Assembly (NCBI RefSeq): GCF_027942865.1
Contig: NW_027457366.1
Location: forward strand, 253,856 to 317,855
DNA from: Odontesthes bonariensis
Taxonomy: Eukaryota; Chordata; Actinopteri; Atheriniformes; Atherinopsidae
Length of the DNA: 64,000 nt
Direction of reading: 5' to 3'
The notes under the pieces were generated by a model, which searched no databases, had not been told where the DNA came from, and worked only from the letters and a program-made list of their open reading frames with translations. A program made the translations under genes and the position numbers. Of the stretch, positions 9,706 to 21,295 are shown one piece after another. Within the stretch, counting starts at the first letter, position 1, and every line of letters begins with the position of its first letter.

Positions 9706-10423
9706 ACCTCAAGAATAGTTAAAGTCATGAGTAGAAGTGCCTCCAATTGGTTCAAAATTTCATCATATTTTGCAGATATTGTTGGGTTTTCAACTCAGAT
9801 CCTGGTGTTCATGAGGAAGTCACTTTCACCAGTTACAGCCAGATCTCATGAAGTGGTGTACTTATTACACGCCAAGTCATTTACTGTGTTTTTACAAGGC
9901 TTCTTTAATGCTTTTGCGTATTATTTTCCGCTACATATTTCAAGGAAATGGCGTCCTGCCCTCAGCTTTTACTCTAACTCTGACTATTTCATGGTTTGTA
10001 CGTTCATTTTGATGTTATGTAGTGTGACAGGAGGAGAACCTCCACCGTACTGTACCCTAACCATTTGACATGTTAAGTGAACGGAGGAAAATTACACGCT
10101 GCAAGCACGCGTCCCATGAATGCACAGCGGACATAGCCTATTATGCTCTGAATGCGTGCAGAAGTTATAGACGAGCTGGAGGTGGAAGAGAACCGTCAGG
10201 ATCTTCAGCAGGTCATATCTTCATTTATTTCAATCTTTTGTTAGTTACTATAGTTTTCCTACTCTTTGTAAAAGACCAATACCTGCCGATTAAAGTGTTT
10301 GTTGGAGTAGTAGACCTAAATATTCAGCACACACCCTTTGACATGAGCAACTTAATGAAAAATGAAAAATATGTAGGAGTGTAATTAGGCTTCCGTGGTT
10401 CATTTTTTTCAAAGGTGACTGGT
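9706..10423. other. Intergenic DNA
   Basis: Two unremarkable ORFs cross this stretch (9727-10068 and 10070-10384). Neither shows a recognisable domain, and I regard both as chance. Confidence 0.4.
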
Positions 10424-10635
10424 ATGAGCAGATTCCCAATAAGGCGATCTACAGTTGCCAAACTGGTATTAGTTCTGTCACACTGAAATGCTGATGCAGA
10501 GAGGGTTTTTTCCATGGTGGGGCTCAATAAAACCAAGAGCAGGAACACTTTGTTTCTGAATGGAACTCTGTCATCCATCATGACTGTGAAAATGGCTGAC
10601 ATTGAGCCTCAGTGCTTTAAATGGGAGCCCCCAAT
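10424..10635 (+). pseudogene. hAT transposase C-terminal fragment
   Basis: A plus-strand frame reads FPIRRSTVAKLVLVLSH, a stop, then NADAERVFSMVGLNKTKSRN and IEPQCFKWEP. This is the C-terminal dimerisation region of a fish hAT transposase. A TGA at the SH/NADAERVFS junction and the lack of all upstream domains show it is dead. Confidence 0.75.
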
Positions 10636-10889
10636 ATCAGTCATCAAGCATCAAAATCTGCCACAAACACTGACAACAACACTCATAAACAAACACACAC
10701 AGAGAGGGACTGCTCAAGGGGCCCATTTGGGGTTATGTTTGTTTTTCTTAATTTAATTTGTCTGTTTTTTTTTGTTTGTTAAGACTTTGCATACCTAAAA
10801 CAATTTATTTTCAAATATAGCAGAATTTAGTGTAAAAGTGAAGATTTGTGATTTTGGTATAAATAAAACAATTTCTTTGTTGTTTAAGT

Positions 10890-11166
10890 AGCTAGTTTAT
10901 GGCGATGGGATACTGCAAGGGGACCCCCCCCCCACGCACATGGCCCGGCCCCTGCCCCGCCCGAATCTCACTCCAAGCAAACTTGAAAACTTGAGAGCCC
11001 TGCACTGGTGTGAACTCACGTGCACAACCTCGTCCACAGAGGGGGAGGGGTTTGGGGGGCGATTCGGAGCTTGTTAGAGGTTGGGGGAGGGACCTGAAAG
11101 TTGTGTCAGTTCAAATTTTCCGACTTTAGACTCGGAATTTTGAAAACTTGCCGACTGCAGCTTTAA
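10890..11166 (-). mobile_element. Partial MITE of the TTAAAGCTGC family
   Basis: The segment is an inverted, partial copy of the complete element at 39679-40102. It shares the GC-rich core (CTCCCCCAACCTCTAACAAG and neighbours) and the terminal CCGACTGCAGCTTTAA. The far end is lost. It includes a run of nine to ten C. Confidence 0.65.
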
Positions 11167-11207
11167 GTGGACCAGTGAAAAGTCATAGCTTGCTCTGAAG
11201 GCCCACA

Positions 11208-11280
11208 GGCACAGCTGGGATATGAACCCAGGATCTCCTGTTTACTAGACAGGCACTTTCACCAACTAAGCCACAGCGCC
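11208..11280 (-). tRNA. tRNA-Thr (anticodon AGT)
   Basis: A 73-nt cloverleaf on the minus strand. The anticodon stem CCTGT/ACAGG encloses AGT, the T arm is CTGGG TTCATAT CCCAG, and the acceptor GGCGCTG/CTGTGCC has one T-T mismatch. It is the best-paired Thr copy apart from that mismatch. It sits in the block T repeat 336 bases from a second tRNA-Thr in the same orientation. Real gene or repeat-borne copy cannot be decided by eye. Confidence 0.75.
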
Positions 11281-11543
11281 ACATGGTTTGTAAAACTGAT
11301 GAAGGAATAAAGAGATGGAGCTGGATCAATTTCAGGAAATGAGTTCCAGAGACTCTCCCAAAACTAACTGTGACTTATAAAAAACATTTTTATGAAGTCT
11401 GACCAAAGAACAGACTCATAATAACAATGATGCTCATTGAAAGGTCCATCATTTGATGAAGACCAACAATGCAAAGCATTCAGTAGAACACTGATAACTA
11501 CCAGTTTCTCATAATTAGTCATAGCTAGCTCTGAAGGCCCACA

Positions 11544-11616
11544 GGCACTGCTGGGATTTGAACCCAGGATCTCCTGTTTACAAGACAGGCACTTCGACCA
11601 ACTAAGCCACAGCGCA
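11544..11616 (-). tRNA. tRNA-Thr (anticodon TGT)
   Basis: A minus-strand cloverleaf with anticodon TGT, a perfect T arm (CTGGG TTCAAAT CCCAG) and acceptor TGCGCTG/CAGTGCC with only the first pair broken. Its block T flanks are almost identical to those of the 718 and 37976 copies. It lies at the 3' end of the coiled-coil ORF, in the same order as blocks P and T elsewhere. Confidence 0.75.
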
Positions 11617-11659
11617 ACATGGTTCATAAAACTGATGAAGGAATAAAGAGCAGGAACTG

Positions 11660-12082
11660 AAACCCAGTTCGGAAGTCTGAAAGTTTTGGAAGTCCTGAGG
11701 GGTGTTCCACGAAGCTGGATTCGCAGAAAGCCTGGCTTTTCTCGATAGTTCTGGCTAATCTAAGAGAGAGTTCCGCTCCACCAACGTGGCTCTTTTCTTT
11801 CAGTTGCTCTTTCCAGCTCTCTGCCTCTTTCAGAACTGACTGATATTCACTTTCTGCTGCTGCTGCTTTCAGAGTTTCACACAATCCTGCAGTGACTCGG
11901 TTGCACTGCTTGAGCTCCTGCTCACACTTTTGACGGAGATGCCGCTCACGCGTCAAACAGTTTTCCAGCTTCTTTAGTTTTTCCTCAGTCATGGAGCAGC
12001 CGCTCTCTGCTGCCACTCTTCTGTCTTTTTCTCCTGTCAGAAAGAAATGTTTCTTCAGCAGCTTTGTCCTCAGAATATCCAT
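11660..12082 (-). CDS. Hypothetical coiled-coil protein
   Basis: A minus-strand ORF from 12082 encodes about 140 residues before running into tRNA-block sequence near 11660 (ORF end 11624). Residues 30-100 are charged and heptad-like (MTEEKLKKLENCLTRERHLR, LKEAESWKEQLKEK), predicting a coiled coil. No family is recognised. The last dozen residues derive from the repeat and are unlikely to be native. It may be one exon of a gene whose upstream part is the 12247-12453 ORF, since both lie between blocks P and T, or a passenger of a mobile unit. Length and reality are uncertain. Confidence 0.4.
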
Positions 12083-12246
12083 CCCATGCTATAAATAGCT
12101 GATCTTGTCATTCTTCTGTGGGTAAGAGTTCTGTCATTTCTCTGATCCATAATCTCGGTCGGCAGCAGAGGCGTTAGAGGGAATCCCCTCGGTTTGTCAA
12201 ACTGGAAACTTCCACTTGACTGGAGGAACTACGGAGGCCTGGAGAT

Positions 12247-12453
12247 GATCCTGCAGGAGCTGGACATCCTCTGAGTGAGGAGTCCCAGCTGCAGCAGAGA
12301 CCTGGGGTTGTTCTTTTTCCAACAGTTGCTGGGTTCCTCATAACTTTCCTTACTGCCAAAAGTAATGGGACACGTGTAGAAACCCTCGGGCAAATCGTCG
12401 TCTGCCATGTCACACCACTGAAGTGGAGGAGATGGTTTCTTGGTTTGACTCAT
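12247..12453 (-). CDS. Hypothetical ORF starting in block P
   Basis: ATG at 12453 opens a minus-strand ORF (MSQTKKPSPPLQWCDMADDD, then GFYTCPITFGSK). The region around its start is conserved in block P copies: AACAAGCAAAATG is at 668-680, and a similar start with GAGTCAAA and a CTCTCCTGCACTTC stretch is at 37090-37140. No family is recognised. A one-base shift near 12250 would extend it. It may be the 5' exon of the coiled-coil gene. Confidence 0.35.
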
Positions 12454-12690
12454 TTTGCTTGTTTTTTATGAGTACTTAAAATCACATTTTTTAAGATAGT
12501 AAGTAAGCGTTGTTTCTAAGTGCTTGTTAAAATGATTATTTAAGATAGTAATTAAGTGTTTTTTAGGTGATGTGAAAACCATTTGCTGTGACTTTCAAAT
12601 CTGCTTCAAAAACTGGACGTGTTTCTTCAGATAAACTCCTGACCAGCTGTGAAAAAGCAGTGAAAATGTCTGGCCTGTATAAACTTTGTG
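12445..12690 (-). repeat. Dispersed block P, copy 2 (inverted relative to copy 1)
   Basis: Nearly the whole of 455-680 is found here in reverse complement, including the CCTGACCAGCTGTGAA segment and the three CTTA-containing repeats. With copy 1 it forms a widely spaced inverted repeat around 11.8 kb of DNA that includes all TRBV segments. Confidence 0.7.
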
Positions 12691-13469
12691 ATGTCAAACA
12701 AGATCAGAGATGACATCGCTTGTGATGTCACTACAGTGATGACATCACAGCTTTGTGAAGGCTTCTGTTCTGTCTCTTCTGGTCTGTGGTTCCAACCACA
12801 GATTCTGGATGGAAGTGAAGTCCGGATTCCAGAATGTTGATTTGTGTTCTCTGTTAATCTCTGGACGACTTCAGCTGATTACTTCCTGTCACTGTCACGT
12901 TGGAAGGTCCACTTCTGCCAGTTTTTCAGCAGCCAGTATCATGTTTTCCACCAGCAGTGTTTTCCAAGACAGAATAATGGCAGTTTGTTTAAATGTTACC
13001 AAAATAAACTATTACAATTACAACAAGTGTCATCTCAGGGCACTTCAGTAATAAAGTCCAATTCAGGCCAATTGGAGTTCATTCATTGTAATTATAATCC
13101 AATTCATTAAATTCAGAATGAATCCAATTCATTCATACAGAGCAATTTAAAAACTATTTCCTCGCTAAGGAAACCAACAGATGGCACCAAACTTGCACTA
13201 TTTCTAATTAGATAGAACTTTTAATAGTTCTAAGATCAAATCTTTCTGGGTTTATTTGCATTTTACAAATAGTCCAGAGTAATTATGAAAGTGGGGTTTT
13301 AATTAGAAGAAAAAGCCTCAAAATAAAGTGATTTTTAGGAGTATGCAGGGATTCATTTCCATCTAATGAACAGGTCAGTTATATTAAACAGTGGGCCGTG
13401 TGAGCAGCAATCAGGGGAGTAAGGAGTTCACAGATCATAGACAGAGGCAACCGTCCCGCTAGGTCCTCC
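12691..13469. other. Intergenic DNA with TGACATCA motifs
   Basis: 12700-12750 holds five direct or inverted TGACATCA/TGATGTCA-like words. The rest shows no gene; ORFs at 12755-13110 are unremarkable. 13040-13140 has repeated ATTCATTC/CCAATTCATT words. Confidence 0.4.
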
Positions 13470-13896
13470 AAAGCCAGCAGGTTTGTTTACAAAATTGCAG
13501 ACCGGACCGGTAAAAGGTAACCAATCAGGTTACGAGCTGGGCTCTGCTGCCTGTCAATCAATTGTGCACGCGCGATACAAGGTAGGCTCGTCCCCACGCT
13601 TATTTATCTGGACTATTGAACTTCATTACGGGCTAGTCTACTTACTGTGTCTTCCATGATCGCAAATGACAGGTGAGTTGATGAATGAGGAGTCGTGTAA
13701 GCGCATCTGGCGTGCACGTCTACGTTCTCATGTGTTTTGAAGGGGCGGGACAGGAAGTTGAATAACTTTTTATTTTTTGGTTAAAAAATAAGCATTTCTT
13801 GCATTTTGTTCTGATAGATCATGTAAACTCTTAAAATGCCAAAAAGTAGGACTTTACGTATGACAACAACAAATCCTGCAGACTGCAGCTTTAACT
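13470..13896. mobile_element. Partial repeat ending in CTGCAGCTTTAA
   Basis: The right end (CCTGCAGACTGCAGCTTTAA, to 13896) is close to the terminus of the 39679-40102 MITE, but the interior differs. It is a related family or subfamily. The left end is not clear. Confidence 0.4.
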
Positions 13897-13921
13897 AGAA
13901 CTTCCAGGATTTTTCTGCCTA

Positions 13922-14702
13922 CCTAGAAGTACCAGAGAGGGGTCATTTGACCCAGCGCCTTTTACCGAATACACTAATCACTCATTTTGTTATGGTAATG
14001 AGGCTGTTAGGGGCCGTGTGTGGGGTGAGGGGTGAGGGGGTCACACCTTACAGTGGTAACAGCCAAGACAAACAGGGACACACAGCTTCTTCCCAAGGGC
14101 TGTCAGCCTCCAAAATCACCACAGGTAAATAGCAACTTGCATGAAGATATCAGCAGCAAAGACAGATAGCACAGTTTGGCGGACAGTGTGTTACAGTTTT
14201 TCTCCATTGGTTTGGCTCATTTCTTGAAACTGAGATGTCATTCTCAAAACATGGACAAATCCCAAAACTAATTTGCAGTTCCTCACAACAGAATGGCATT
14301 TATCATTGCTTTCATCAAATTTCAAATGCTTTTGTACATGTCTCAATCATTTAGTACATCCTTGCAAATGGCTATGTACAAGTATCCTACAGTTAACACA
14401 ATCAGCTTACATTTAGTACAATTTTCAAATGAATGTACCTTGCTGATCTATCCCAATTGGTTATCTATCGCAATTGTTAGATGGATAAATACCAGTGCAT
14501 GTGGACTACTGCTTCATTTCCCTCAAGAATTTTGTGGTGAAAGAAGCTCCTCTCCAAGGAACGAAGATGCAGAGATACAGCACTCAACCCACATTTCCAC
14601 AACAAGAGGAGTGTCCGCAGGGGGTCCAAAGGGTCAAATGACCCTCTTGTGGGTCTTTTAGGTAAAAAGGTCAATTGACCCCTCCGTGGTAGTTCTAGTG
14701 TT
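13922..14702. mobile_element. MITE with GGGGTCA inverted termini
   Basis: The left end (CTAGAAGTACCAGAGAGGGG, then TCATTTGACCC) mirrors the right end (GGTCAATTGACCCCTCCGTG then GTAGTTCTAG) with a few mismatches. A second GGGTCAAATGACCC copy lies inside the right end. It is followed by TTAAC, which suggests piggyBac-like targeting. There is no transposase. The interior includes an ACAGTTTTTCTCCATTGGTT segment that looks like another nested repeat. Confidence 0.6.
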
Positions 14703-15040
14703 AACACTAGACCAACAAGAGCTACATCTCAGACTCTACAGGCCTCAGTTAACTTGTTAAATGTGTCAGTGGGTCGGTGTGAAAACTCAACATCTAGGAT
14801 GTTATTTCCAGCTTCTACGTTTAACTGAAATAGAAAATCTGAGAATTACGACCATTTGGGTAGAGCTATTTTACGACAGTAAAATATTTGGCAGTGACTA
14901 AGTGCCTTTAGCACAGACAGGAGGGTGGAGGCGAGAGGAGACAATGAGGCTGATACCAGAGCAACCAGATGAGCCTCCGGCGCCCACCTGTCCTGATAGT
15001 CCCTCACAAGCAGCTGTCTGTTGTTAGCACGTTAAGCTTT
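14703..15040. other. Upstream region of the secreted-protein gene
   Basis: No gene is seen. It probably holds distal promoter sequence for the gene starting at 15117. Confidence 0.3.
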
Positions 15041-15076
15041 GATTGGTCTGGGCTGGTCTGTGGCATTATTTATAAA
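15041..15076 (+). promoter_or_regulatory. CCAAT and TATA elements of the secreted-protein gene
   Basis: An inverted CCAAT box (GATTGGT, from 15041) and a TTTATAAA box (15069-15076) lie 76 and 41 bases before the start codon. The spacing suits transcription starting near 15100 with a very short 5' leader. Confidence 0.55.
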
Positions 15077-15116
15077 CCTTCACCCTTGCTGTTTCCTCTC
15101 ATAGCTTGTTTTCACC

Positions 15117-16684
15117 ATGGCAGCTGCTGGGTTCTTCCTGAGGTATAAGCACAAGCTGTCTTTTACAGTTTTTGTTTGTTTGATTGGAAACATTAGTTAA
15201 TATTACATTCTTACTCTTTGTTGTACATAATTTCAGGGTTTCCCTCTTTGCCTTGTTGACTGCTGCTACATGGGGTTTTCCCACTAAAGGTGTGCTATCA
15301 TCTGTTGTGGTAAAACACTACATGCTTGCTTGAATCAGCTTCTGCTAAACTTGTTCTCATGCACCCAGGTTCAAAATCAGCAGGCCAGAGCAGCAGCGGC
15401 ACAAGAGCTGCAGGTAATTTTGGCTCTTACCAGGGAGCAGCCGCTGGCCGCCCGGTGACCGTGCCCTACACTGCTTCCAGTGACGTTTATATGGCGACAC
15501 CTGTGCAAGCCTCTGGTCTAAGTCAACCTGTTCTTCAGGCAGACCCAAGACTCAGCGGCTATGGCTCATTTGTGCCAACGCAACTGGTTGTCCAAGCTCC
15601 CGGCCTTGTCCAAGGTGCTCTTCAGGCAGACCCAAGATTCAGCAGCTCTGGCTCCGTTGTGCCCGTGCAAGTGGCTGTGCAAGCTTCTGGTGTCCCACAG
15701 GCTGTTCAGACGGGTCCAGCATTGAGCAGCTTGAGCTCTGGCCTGCCTGCAACAGGATACTCTACTGTCACTTATGTGCCTGTTGATGTAGGATCTGACG
15801 CTGGCGCTCTGCAACCTGGAGCTGCCCCATCTGGACCACAAGGTAAATCTTCTGCTTGGAATGTAGATAGCCCAAAATATGTTTGGAAGCCTAAAGGTGT
15901 CTGTGCGTTTTCATGTAGCCACTAGCAAATTTTGCCGAACTCTATTCTGAAGCCGAAACCTGCTGTGTTTGAATTGTAAAAAATTCAGAACATGTGTATT
16001 AAAACAAAATGATGCTCAGTGGTGTAATGGCTCCCTTCTGCTTGGAGGAAAGGCCCTTCACTTTAAGCAGCCTTACTGGGGCACCAAAGAGAACCCGAGC
16101 ATTGCACCTGTACTTTTCATTTGGCCTGCTCAAAATCTCTGGAGAGGGGGTTGAGCTTTTAACTTTACATCCTAGGAAACTGATGTTAACACTCTGTGGT
16201 TTCAGAACTTCTGCTGTGAAAAGGACTAATTGTGAAATGTCTCCACACAGAAACCCAGTGGGCTATTGCTCCCTCAGTCTTTGAGGATGCATCAGCCCAA
16301 GCCCTCAGCCTCACTGACGTTCTCCCTGCAGCCCCTCTGTCACCACCTGGCCCTGTCCTCCAGTCAGGGGAGACCTCCAGTGTCACAAAGGAAGCTGAAC
16401 TCGGGAATTACCAGCAGCAGACGGAGCAATTCGGCTACCCGGATGACCGCCAAGGGTCTGGACCGGGATCTGCAACCGTACTGGTGCCACGCTTTGTGGG
16501 TGGATCTCCTGACTTTGACTACAGGCTTTTGTACGGCTTGTACCCCTCTGGAACCTACAGCACCTTCAGCCAGCAGCATGAGAAGGGCAAAGACTACTTT
16601 CAGGATGTCCACTACTTGAAGGAGCATATTACTGACAGCCATGGTTCTGGGCAGCAGAAAAAGTTCTTCCCAAGTGCCCGCTAG
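15117..16684 (+). CDS. Secreted protein with internal repeats, four exons, unknown function
   Basis: Exons 15117-15142, 15237-15289, 15369-15842 and 16251-16684 are joined by GT-AG introns with consistent phases, giving 987 nt (328 aa). Residues 1-26 form a signal peptide spread over two exons (MAAAGFFLRVSLFALLTAAT then WGFP). Exon 3 encodes a Ser/Gly/Val/Gln-rich region with three similar segments (VQASGLSQPVLQADPRLS, VQAPGLVQGALQADPRFS, VQASGVPQAVQTGPALS). Exon 4 ends in an aromatic, charged tail (DFDYRLLYGLYPSGTY, DYFQDVHYLKEHI). No domain or transmembrane helix is seen. Low complexity with aliphatic repeats would suit an extracellular matrix or egg-coat-like protein, but that is a guess. 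A polyA signal lies at 16818, and a likely 3' UTR intron ends at the TTTCAG at about 16772. It is the only intact host gene in the window besides TRBV copy 3. Confidence 0.8.
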
Positions 16685-16817
16685 AGCTGAACATGATGTG
16701 CAGAGGGTATGCTGAGTGGTACCTGCAAATGTCTTTATCTCAATGCTTGAACTAATCTGGTTCTGTTTCAGATTGGAAAGCTGAATCCCAACGGCACAAG
16801 ATTCTTTTTAGTCTTTG

Positions 16818-16823
16818 AATAAA
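16818..16823 (+). terminator. Polyadenylation signal of the secreted-protein gene
   Basis: AATAAA 134 bases after the stop codon, with a possible 3' UTR intron between them. Confidence 0.65.
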
Positions 16824-16839
16824 ATCTTGTCAAATGATC

Positions 16840-17340
16840 TCGCTTCAGAATGATTAAGGGAAACAATGTCCTGTGTACACCATCTGGGTTCAAGGCAAAT
16901 GGCAGGCATCACCTGGCATATTTGACTCGGACATTCTGCTTTCGGTTTCAAACATGGCTTCTCAAAGCTCTGCATCTTGAGAGGAATTGCTATGGAAGTG
17001 TTAAATAGTTGCTCAATTGACTATAGCGATCAGCTACAGCATCCTTTACAGCCATTTCTCTACACCTGTACATGGCAGCCAGACACAACCCCTTCTATAG
17101 GTTGCTGAGTGCACGGTAGCCAACCTGAAGGCTTGCCAAACAAACGTTGTGCTTGAAATACTTGGCTGGATACTCCTTAAATATTCTGCAGTTAAGCCAC
17201 AGCCAGTCTTTGGCAGTCTTGCCATATGATGACCTTGTCTGGGTTTTTCCCCCCAAACCCTGCAGACGGAATGCTAAAGTAATGGCTGGACAGTGGATAA
17301 TGAACATTCTTTCCATTTTTGTCTCTGGGTATCCCTATAG
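16840..17340. other. Intergenic DNA
   Basis: I see no gene. The overlapping ORFs near 17095-17416 have no recognisable domain. Confidence 0.4.
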
Positions 17341-18627
17341 TAGCGCTGTCAAATGATTGAATATTCCTTCTAAAACGATGTATACAGACCTCTGTATAAG
17401 CACATGTCAATGACACGCATGTTGCCAGGCAACAGCAGCTTCACATCAATAACGGTGTGACACTTTTCAAAAGTGTTTCATAAAAAAAACAATACAACAA
17501 AATTCTGGGGTGCCAGTCAGGTATCCCTCCTGACTAATAGGATCATTTAATTGCAATACTTTTCCTTATATTATACGGCCACATAAGGAGCAAACACGCA
17601 AAGGTGTCGACCTTTAATTGGTTAAATGACAAAAGAATCAAGTCCTTAGAGGAAAAAAAAAAACGTCTTTACGTGTCCTAAGGAGGTACAGGCTCTTGCA
17701 CAACTCTCTTCCGCTCCACAGCAAGAGCTGCAGAACAACAAAAAAACCATCAGGCTACATAAGTCACACACCTTCATATTTACAGAGAAGAGAAATATAT
17801 AAACACTTGCAGTGTAGAATTCAGATGATAGGTATGGAAATATGAGATGGTTCCTCCGTTTCTGTGCTGGATGAACATCATTTTCAAAATAAATACAGAG
17901 CGTAAAAATAAGAGTTTTTATCTGGAATGTCCGCTTGTGACAGTATGTTTGTCCGCCTCACGCGTCAAAAGTAAACTGCCATTTAAAAAGAAAAATGAGG
18001 CGTCGACTTAAACACGGACAACTCAGGTGAGTACACGACCATGTTTGGGGCGTGTTCGTAATGGCAATAAAAAAAAAGAAAACAATAAGAGAAACAAATA
18101 CTGGGCAACATAGCTCCAGAACTGAGCGGGTTGTCACAACGGGACAAACCGACTTCACTACTTGTATAGGTAGTTTATTCAAGTTTAAACATTTAACAAT
18201 TTGTTTCATGTTATGCCGAGTCCATTTGGGTGAACATTTTCAAGAATTAACCTCATGTTGCTGGTGGTCGAATGATAAGCTAACTGTAGCTTGTATACAA
18301 CTTTGTCTCAAGGCTCAAATTTTTCCATCAACTGACCAAAATCTGAAGTATTTCCAGGCGGGGCTTTATATATATTTTGGGGGTTAAAATCACTTTCTTT
18401 GCGCCTGTGGTCGAGTTAGGCCCTGAACTTTCTGCCATCTTCATGTGAATCAACTTTCAGCAGTGATGCTTTACCAGACAGTGCGACTCCTGTGACCTGT
18501 CCATGACCCCGTCATGCAGTGTGCCGACTCAAGGCAGATGTTTTTCCACATTCGAATATTCATTTTCACCTTTGTCTTTTTTTTTTTTAAACCTATTCAA
18601 ATTTAGAATATTCTTTGACAACCCTAC
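17341..18627. mobile_element. Possible non-autonomous hAT element
   Basis: The left end TAGCGCTGTCAAATGATTGA mirrors the right end, whose reverse complement reads TAGGGTTGTCAAAGAATATT, with mismatches. The GGCTGTCAA-like start is common in vertebrate hAT elements. An 8-bp target duplication was not found, so the ends are tentative. There is no transposase inside. Confidence 0.35.
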
Positions 18628-20482
18628 CCAGTACCACTCTACTATCGTGCTTTAATAGGCAACTTGTTGCCTTTCCACTCTGTAATGGCAGGTTCTGCAG
18701 TTGTGCCAGAACATGCCTATTGATGTTGCATCCTCTGAATTTACAACTTCTAAATGGGAAGTCAAATTTCCTTGTTGGTATCCTGGTAAGCTTTATCCAG
18801 TCCTTGTACAGTTGGAAGTGTACATGGTTTACTGAGTAAACGTGAGATCTTTCATTTGCTATTCTGCTCTAACTCACTGAGCAAAGTATTGGTAGAACTA
18901 ACGGTGCTCTCCCAGTACCTAGCTCCTCATCTAGCTTTCAAATTTCTATCCAGCAGTTTTTGCTCATAAATGGTCCAGGAATGATGTTGGAGCAACTCTA
19001 AGCGAGAGGATGTGTTGCTGATGCCATTTAAGAAAAATAAATTTGATTTGAGGACTGGTTTGTCTATGAAAATATAAAAACAATCTTTTGAATTTTAAGC
19101 CTCTATAGATTCCTCAATTTGCCTGTTGGCCTTGTTTTAATGTGCTCTTTTCATGTCTTGTACACGGTTTGTTTTTATTGCTGAGTTAATATTTTACTGT
19201 TTTCTGCAAGTGCTTTTATTAATGTGGTCATTTTACAATCCTTGCATTTTGTTTCATTCCATGTTTGTCATTTTTAATTGCTATATCAAACATTGAGTTA
19301 CATTTTGCTTGAAAAATGCTCTAAAGTCACAAGCCCTGCGAATCCCTGAGATGCTCAGAGAAAATCTTAAATTGGACATATATGGTAAAATAACTTGTTT
19401 TTCCCGCCTGTGCTTTTCGAGCATGATTTGGCTGTATGAAGTCTTCAGAGCTTTATGTGAGAAGAATCTTAAATTTTATTCTGAATTTAACAGGGAGCCA
19501 ATCAAGCTAGGTGTCAAGTGTGACTGTGGTTTAAGCGGGCTGCGTTGCCAGGTTTAACAGAGCCCCCTTTAGGAAACGCCATTAAGCCTTAATACTTAAT
19601 AAAAATGCTTAATACTGTTGAGTGTTCGCTGTATGTTATTTGAAAAAATTTGTTACCATATTGTTATAAGCTACTATGCGAGTGTGAGCCACCAATTAAA
19701 GCTTGAGGAGCCGCATAATGAATATCTCTGCTTTAGCCTATCCCTGCTGCCAATTGAAAGAGTCAGGGTACACCCTGGACAGCTCTCCAGTCCACTCTGC
19801 ATAAGGTCTAATAATTTCCACACTTCCATTCACTGAGACTCTGCTAGAACTGTTTGGAGACCTTTTCTAGAGGGCCGTATCGGAGAGCCTACTGTGGGAG
19901 AGTACTTTCATTGTGCCAACTATTGCCAATTTAATAGCAAGTGATCTGAAGCGAAGTTAGAAAATATTTTGCAAATTGATCATGTAGCTTTGCACTCGAG
20001 GGAATTTGAATATGCATCTTCCACATGTGGTAGAATCAGGAAAACAAAAGCAGAGGAGATATTTAAGTCTTGTGTAGGATGAAAACCAACATGGGAAGAT
20101 GTGATGATGGCACGTTAACGACCGAGCCTGTATAAAGCACAGTGGCCTCACACACAGAAGGCAAGTTGATTTAGACGGATGTAGGCTCTGATGAGGCATA
20201 CAGAAGACACCAAGTGGTGCCAAGCAGAGGGGCAAGGCTACGTAGCATAGGCTAACGAGTCACATGCAATTAAAGCTTGGAAAACGCCAGCGAGTGCAGA
20301 TTTAACTGAAACACCTTCATGGTGCAAGGTCAAGCAGGGCCACTGTATTGAGCTTCATCAAGTTATTTTGGTCTGGGTTTGTGTAATGCAATTCAACCAT
20401 GAGGAGAAGGAAACATGTAGGGGTGGTTCAGTTTGCCCTTCAAAAGCAGAGTCAGCCTCAGTGGGTGTGGTGAAGACTCAGG
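18628..20482. other. Intergenic DNA
   Basis: I see no gene. A fragment near 19765-19800 (GGGTACACCCTGGACAG) belongs to a common fish repeat. Short ORFs here show no domain. Confidence 0.4.
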
Positions 20483-20862
20483 CCCCATCCACACGTAGCC
20501 GGGTATCTGCTAAAACGAATATATTTTTCTACGTTTGGACCTGTCATCCACATGAAAACGCATAAAAACGCACCGTAAACGAATGTTTTTAAAAACTCCG
20601 GGCAAAGTGAAGATTTTTGAAAACTCCGTTTATGCAGCTGCGTGTAGACAGAGATAACCGGAGATTTGCGTTTTCGAACGTCACAATATGCGCCAAAACA
20701 ACAACAAATCTGCTTAAAAGTCTAAAGTGCGACCTTTGTTTACTGAAGAAGCATGGATGTCTTGAGAACTGTGGTGGTTATTATTGTGCAGGCGCTGTTT
20801 ACAGCCTTGATTTTACACGCCCAAGTCGTACTCCTCACTCCTGTCGCTGTCGGAATTATTAC
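20483..20862. mobile_element. One end of a MITE, cut by the retroviral LTR
   Basis: GGCCCCATCCACACGTAGCC at 20480 followed by AAACG-rich sequence is the terminus of a widespread fish DNA-transposon repeat. The opposite end is missing. The sequence is interrupted where the LTR begins at about 20863. Confidence 0.45.
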
Positions 20863-21091
20863 GTGTTAGATATACATTCTGGGAAGTCCCCAGAGAACAA
20901 GATGTTCTTTGTTAACAGAAATAACAATGTTATCGGGCTTTGTTGCTGGAATGCACAACTGATAAATGTCCTGGGTTTTGTTAGTTCTCATGCACAGCTT
21001 TATATCCTACTCAAACTAGTGAAGCAGAGCTAACTAACAAACAGAATAATCAAGCTTGTTTTATAAGCACACAATAATAATTATCCTTACA
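20863..21091 (-). repeat. 3' LTR of the endogenous retrovirus
   Basis: The segment starts TGTTAG and ends TTACA on the plus strand, giving the TG...CA termini of an LTR on the minus strand. Just outside, at 21092-21105, is a pyrimidine run (TTTCCCTCCTG) that is the polypurine tract on the coding strand. A TATATCC/GGATATAAA box lies near 21000. At about 229 bp it is short for a retroviral LTR. No second copy was found upstream of gag. Confidence 0.55.
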
Positions 21092-21295
21092 TTTCCCTCC
21101 TGTTGTGCCTCATAAAACATCAATATACATTCCTCCAGCAGGCTTTAAATGCATACATCATAGGGAGGCCACAGACAGGGGGAGAAACAGCAACATTTTG
21201 TCAAGGAGAAGGCGAAAACCAAAGCGTTTGGAAAAATTCCTTCTCGACCCTCCGTAGGAGCGGTCGCAGGGGTGCCAAGACAAAAGGGAGAAAAG

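Noticed and set aside
18052-18387. 111-residue plus ORF
   Set aside because: No domain, inside a probable non-autonomous element; chance ORF.
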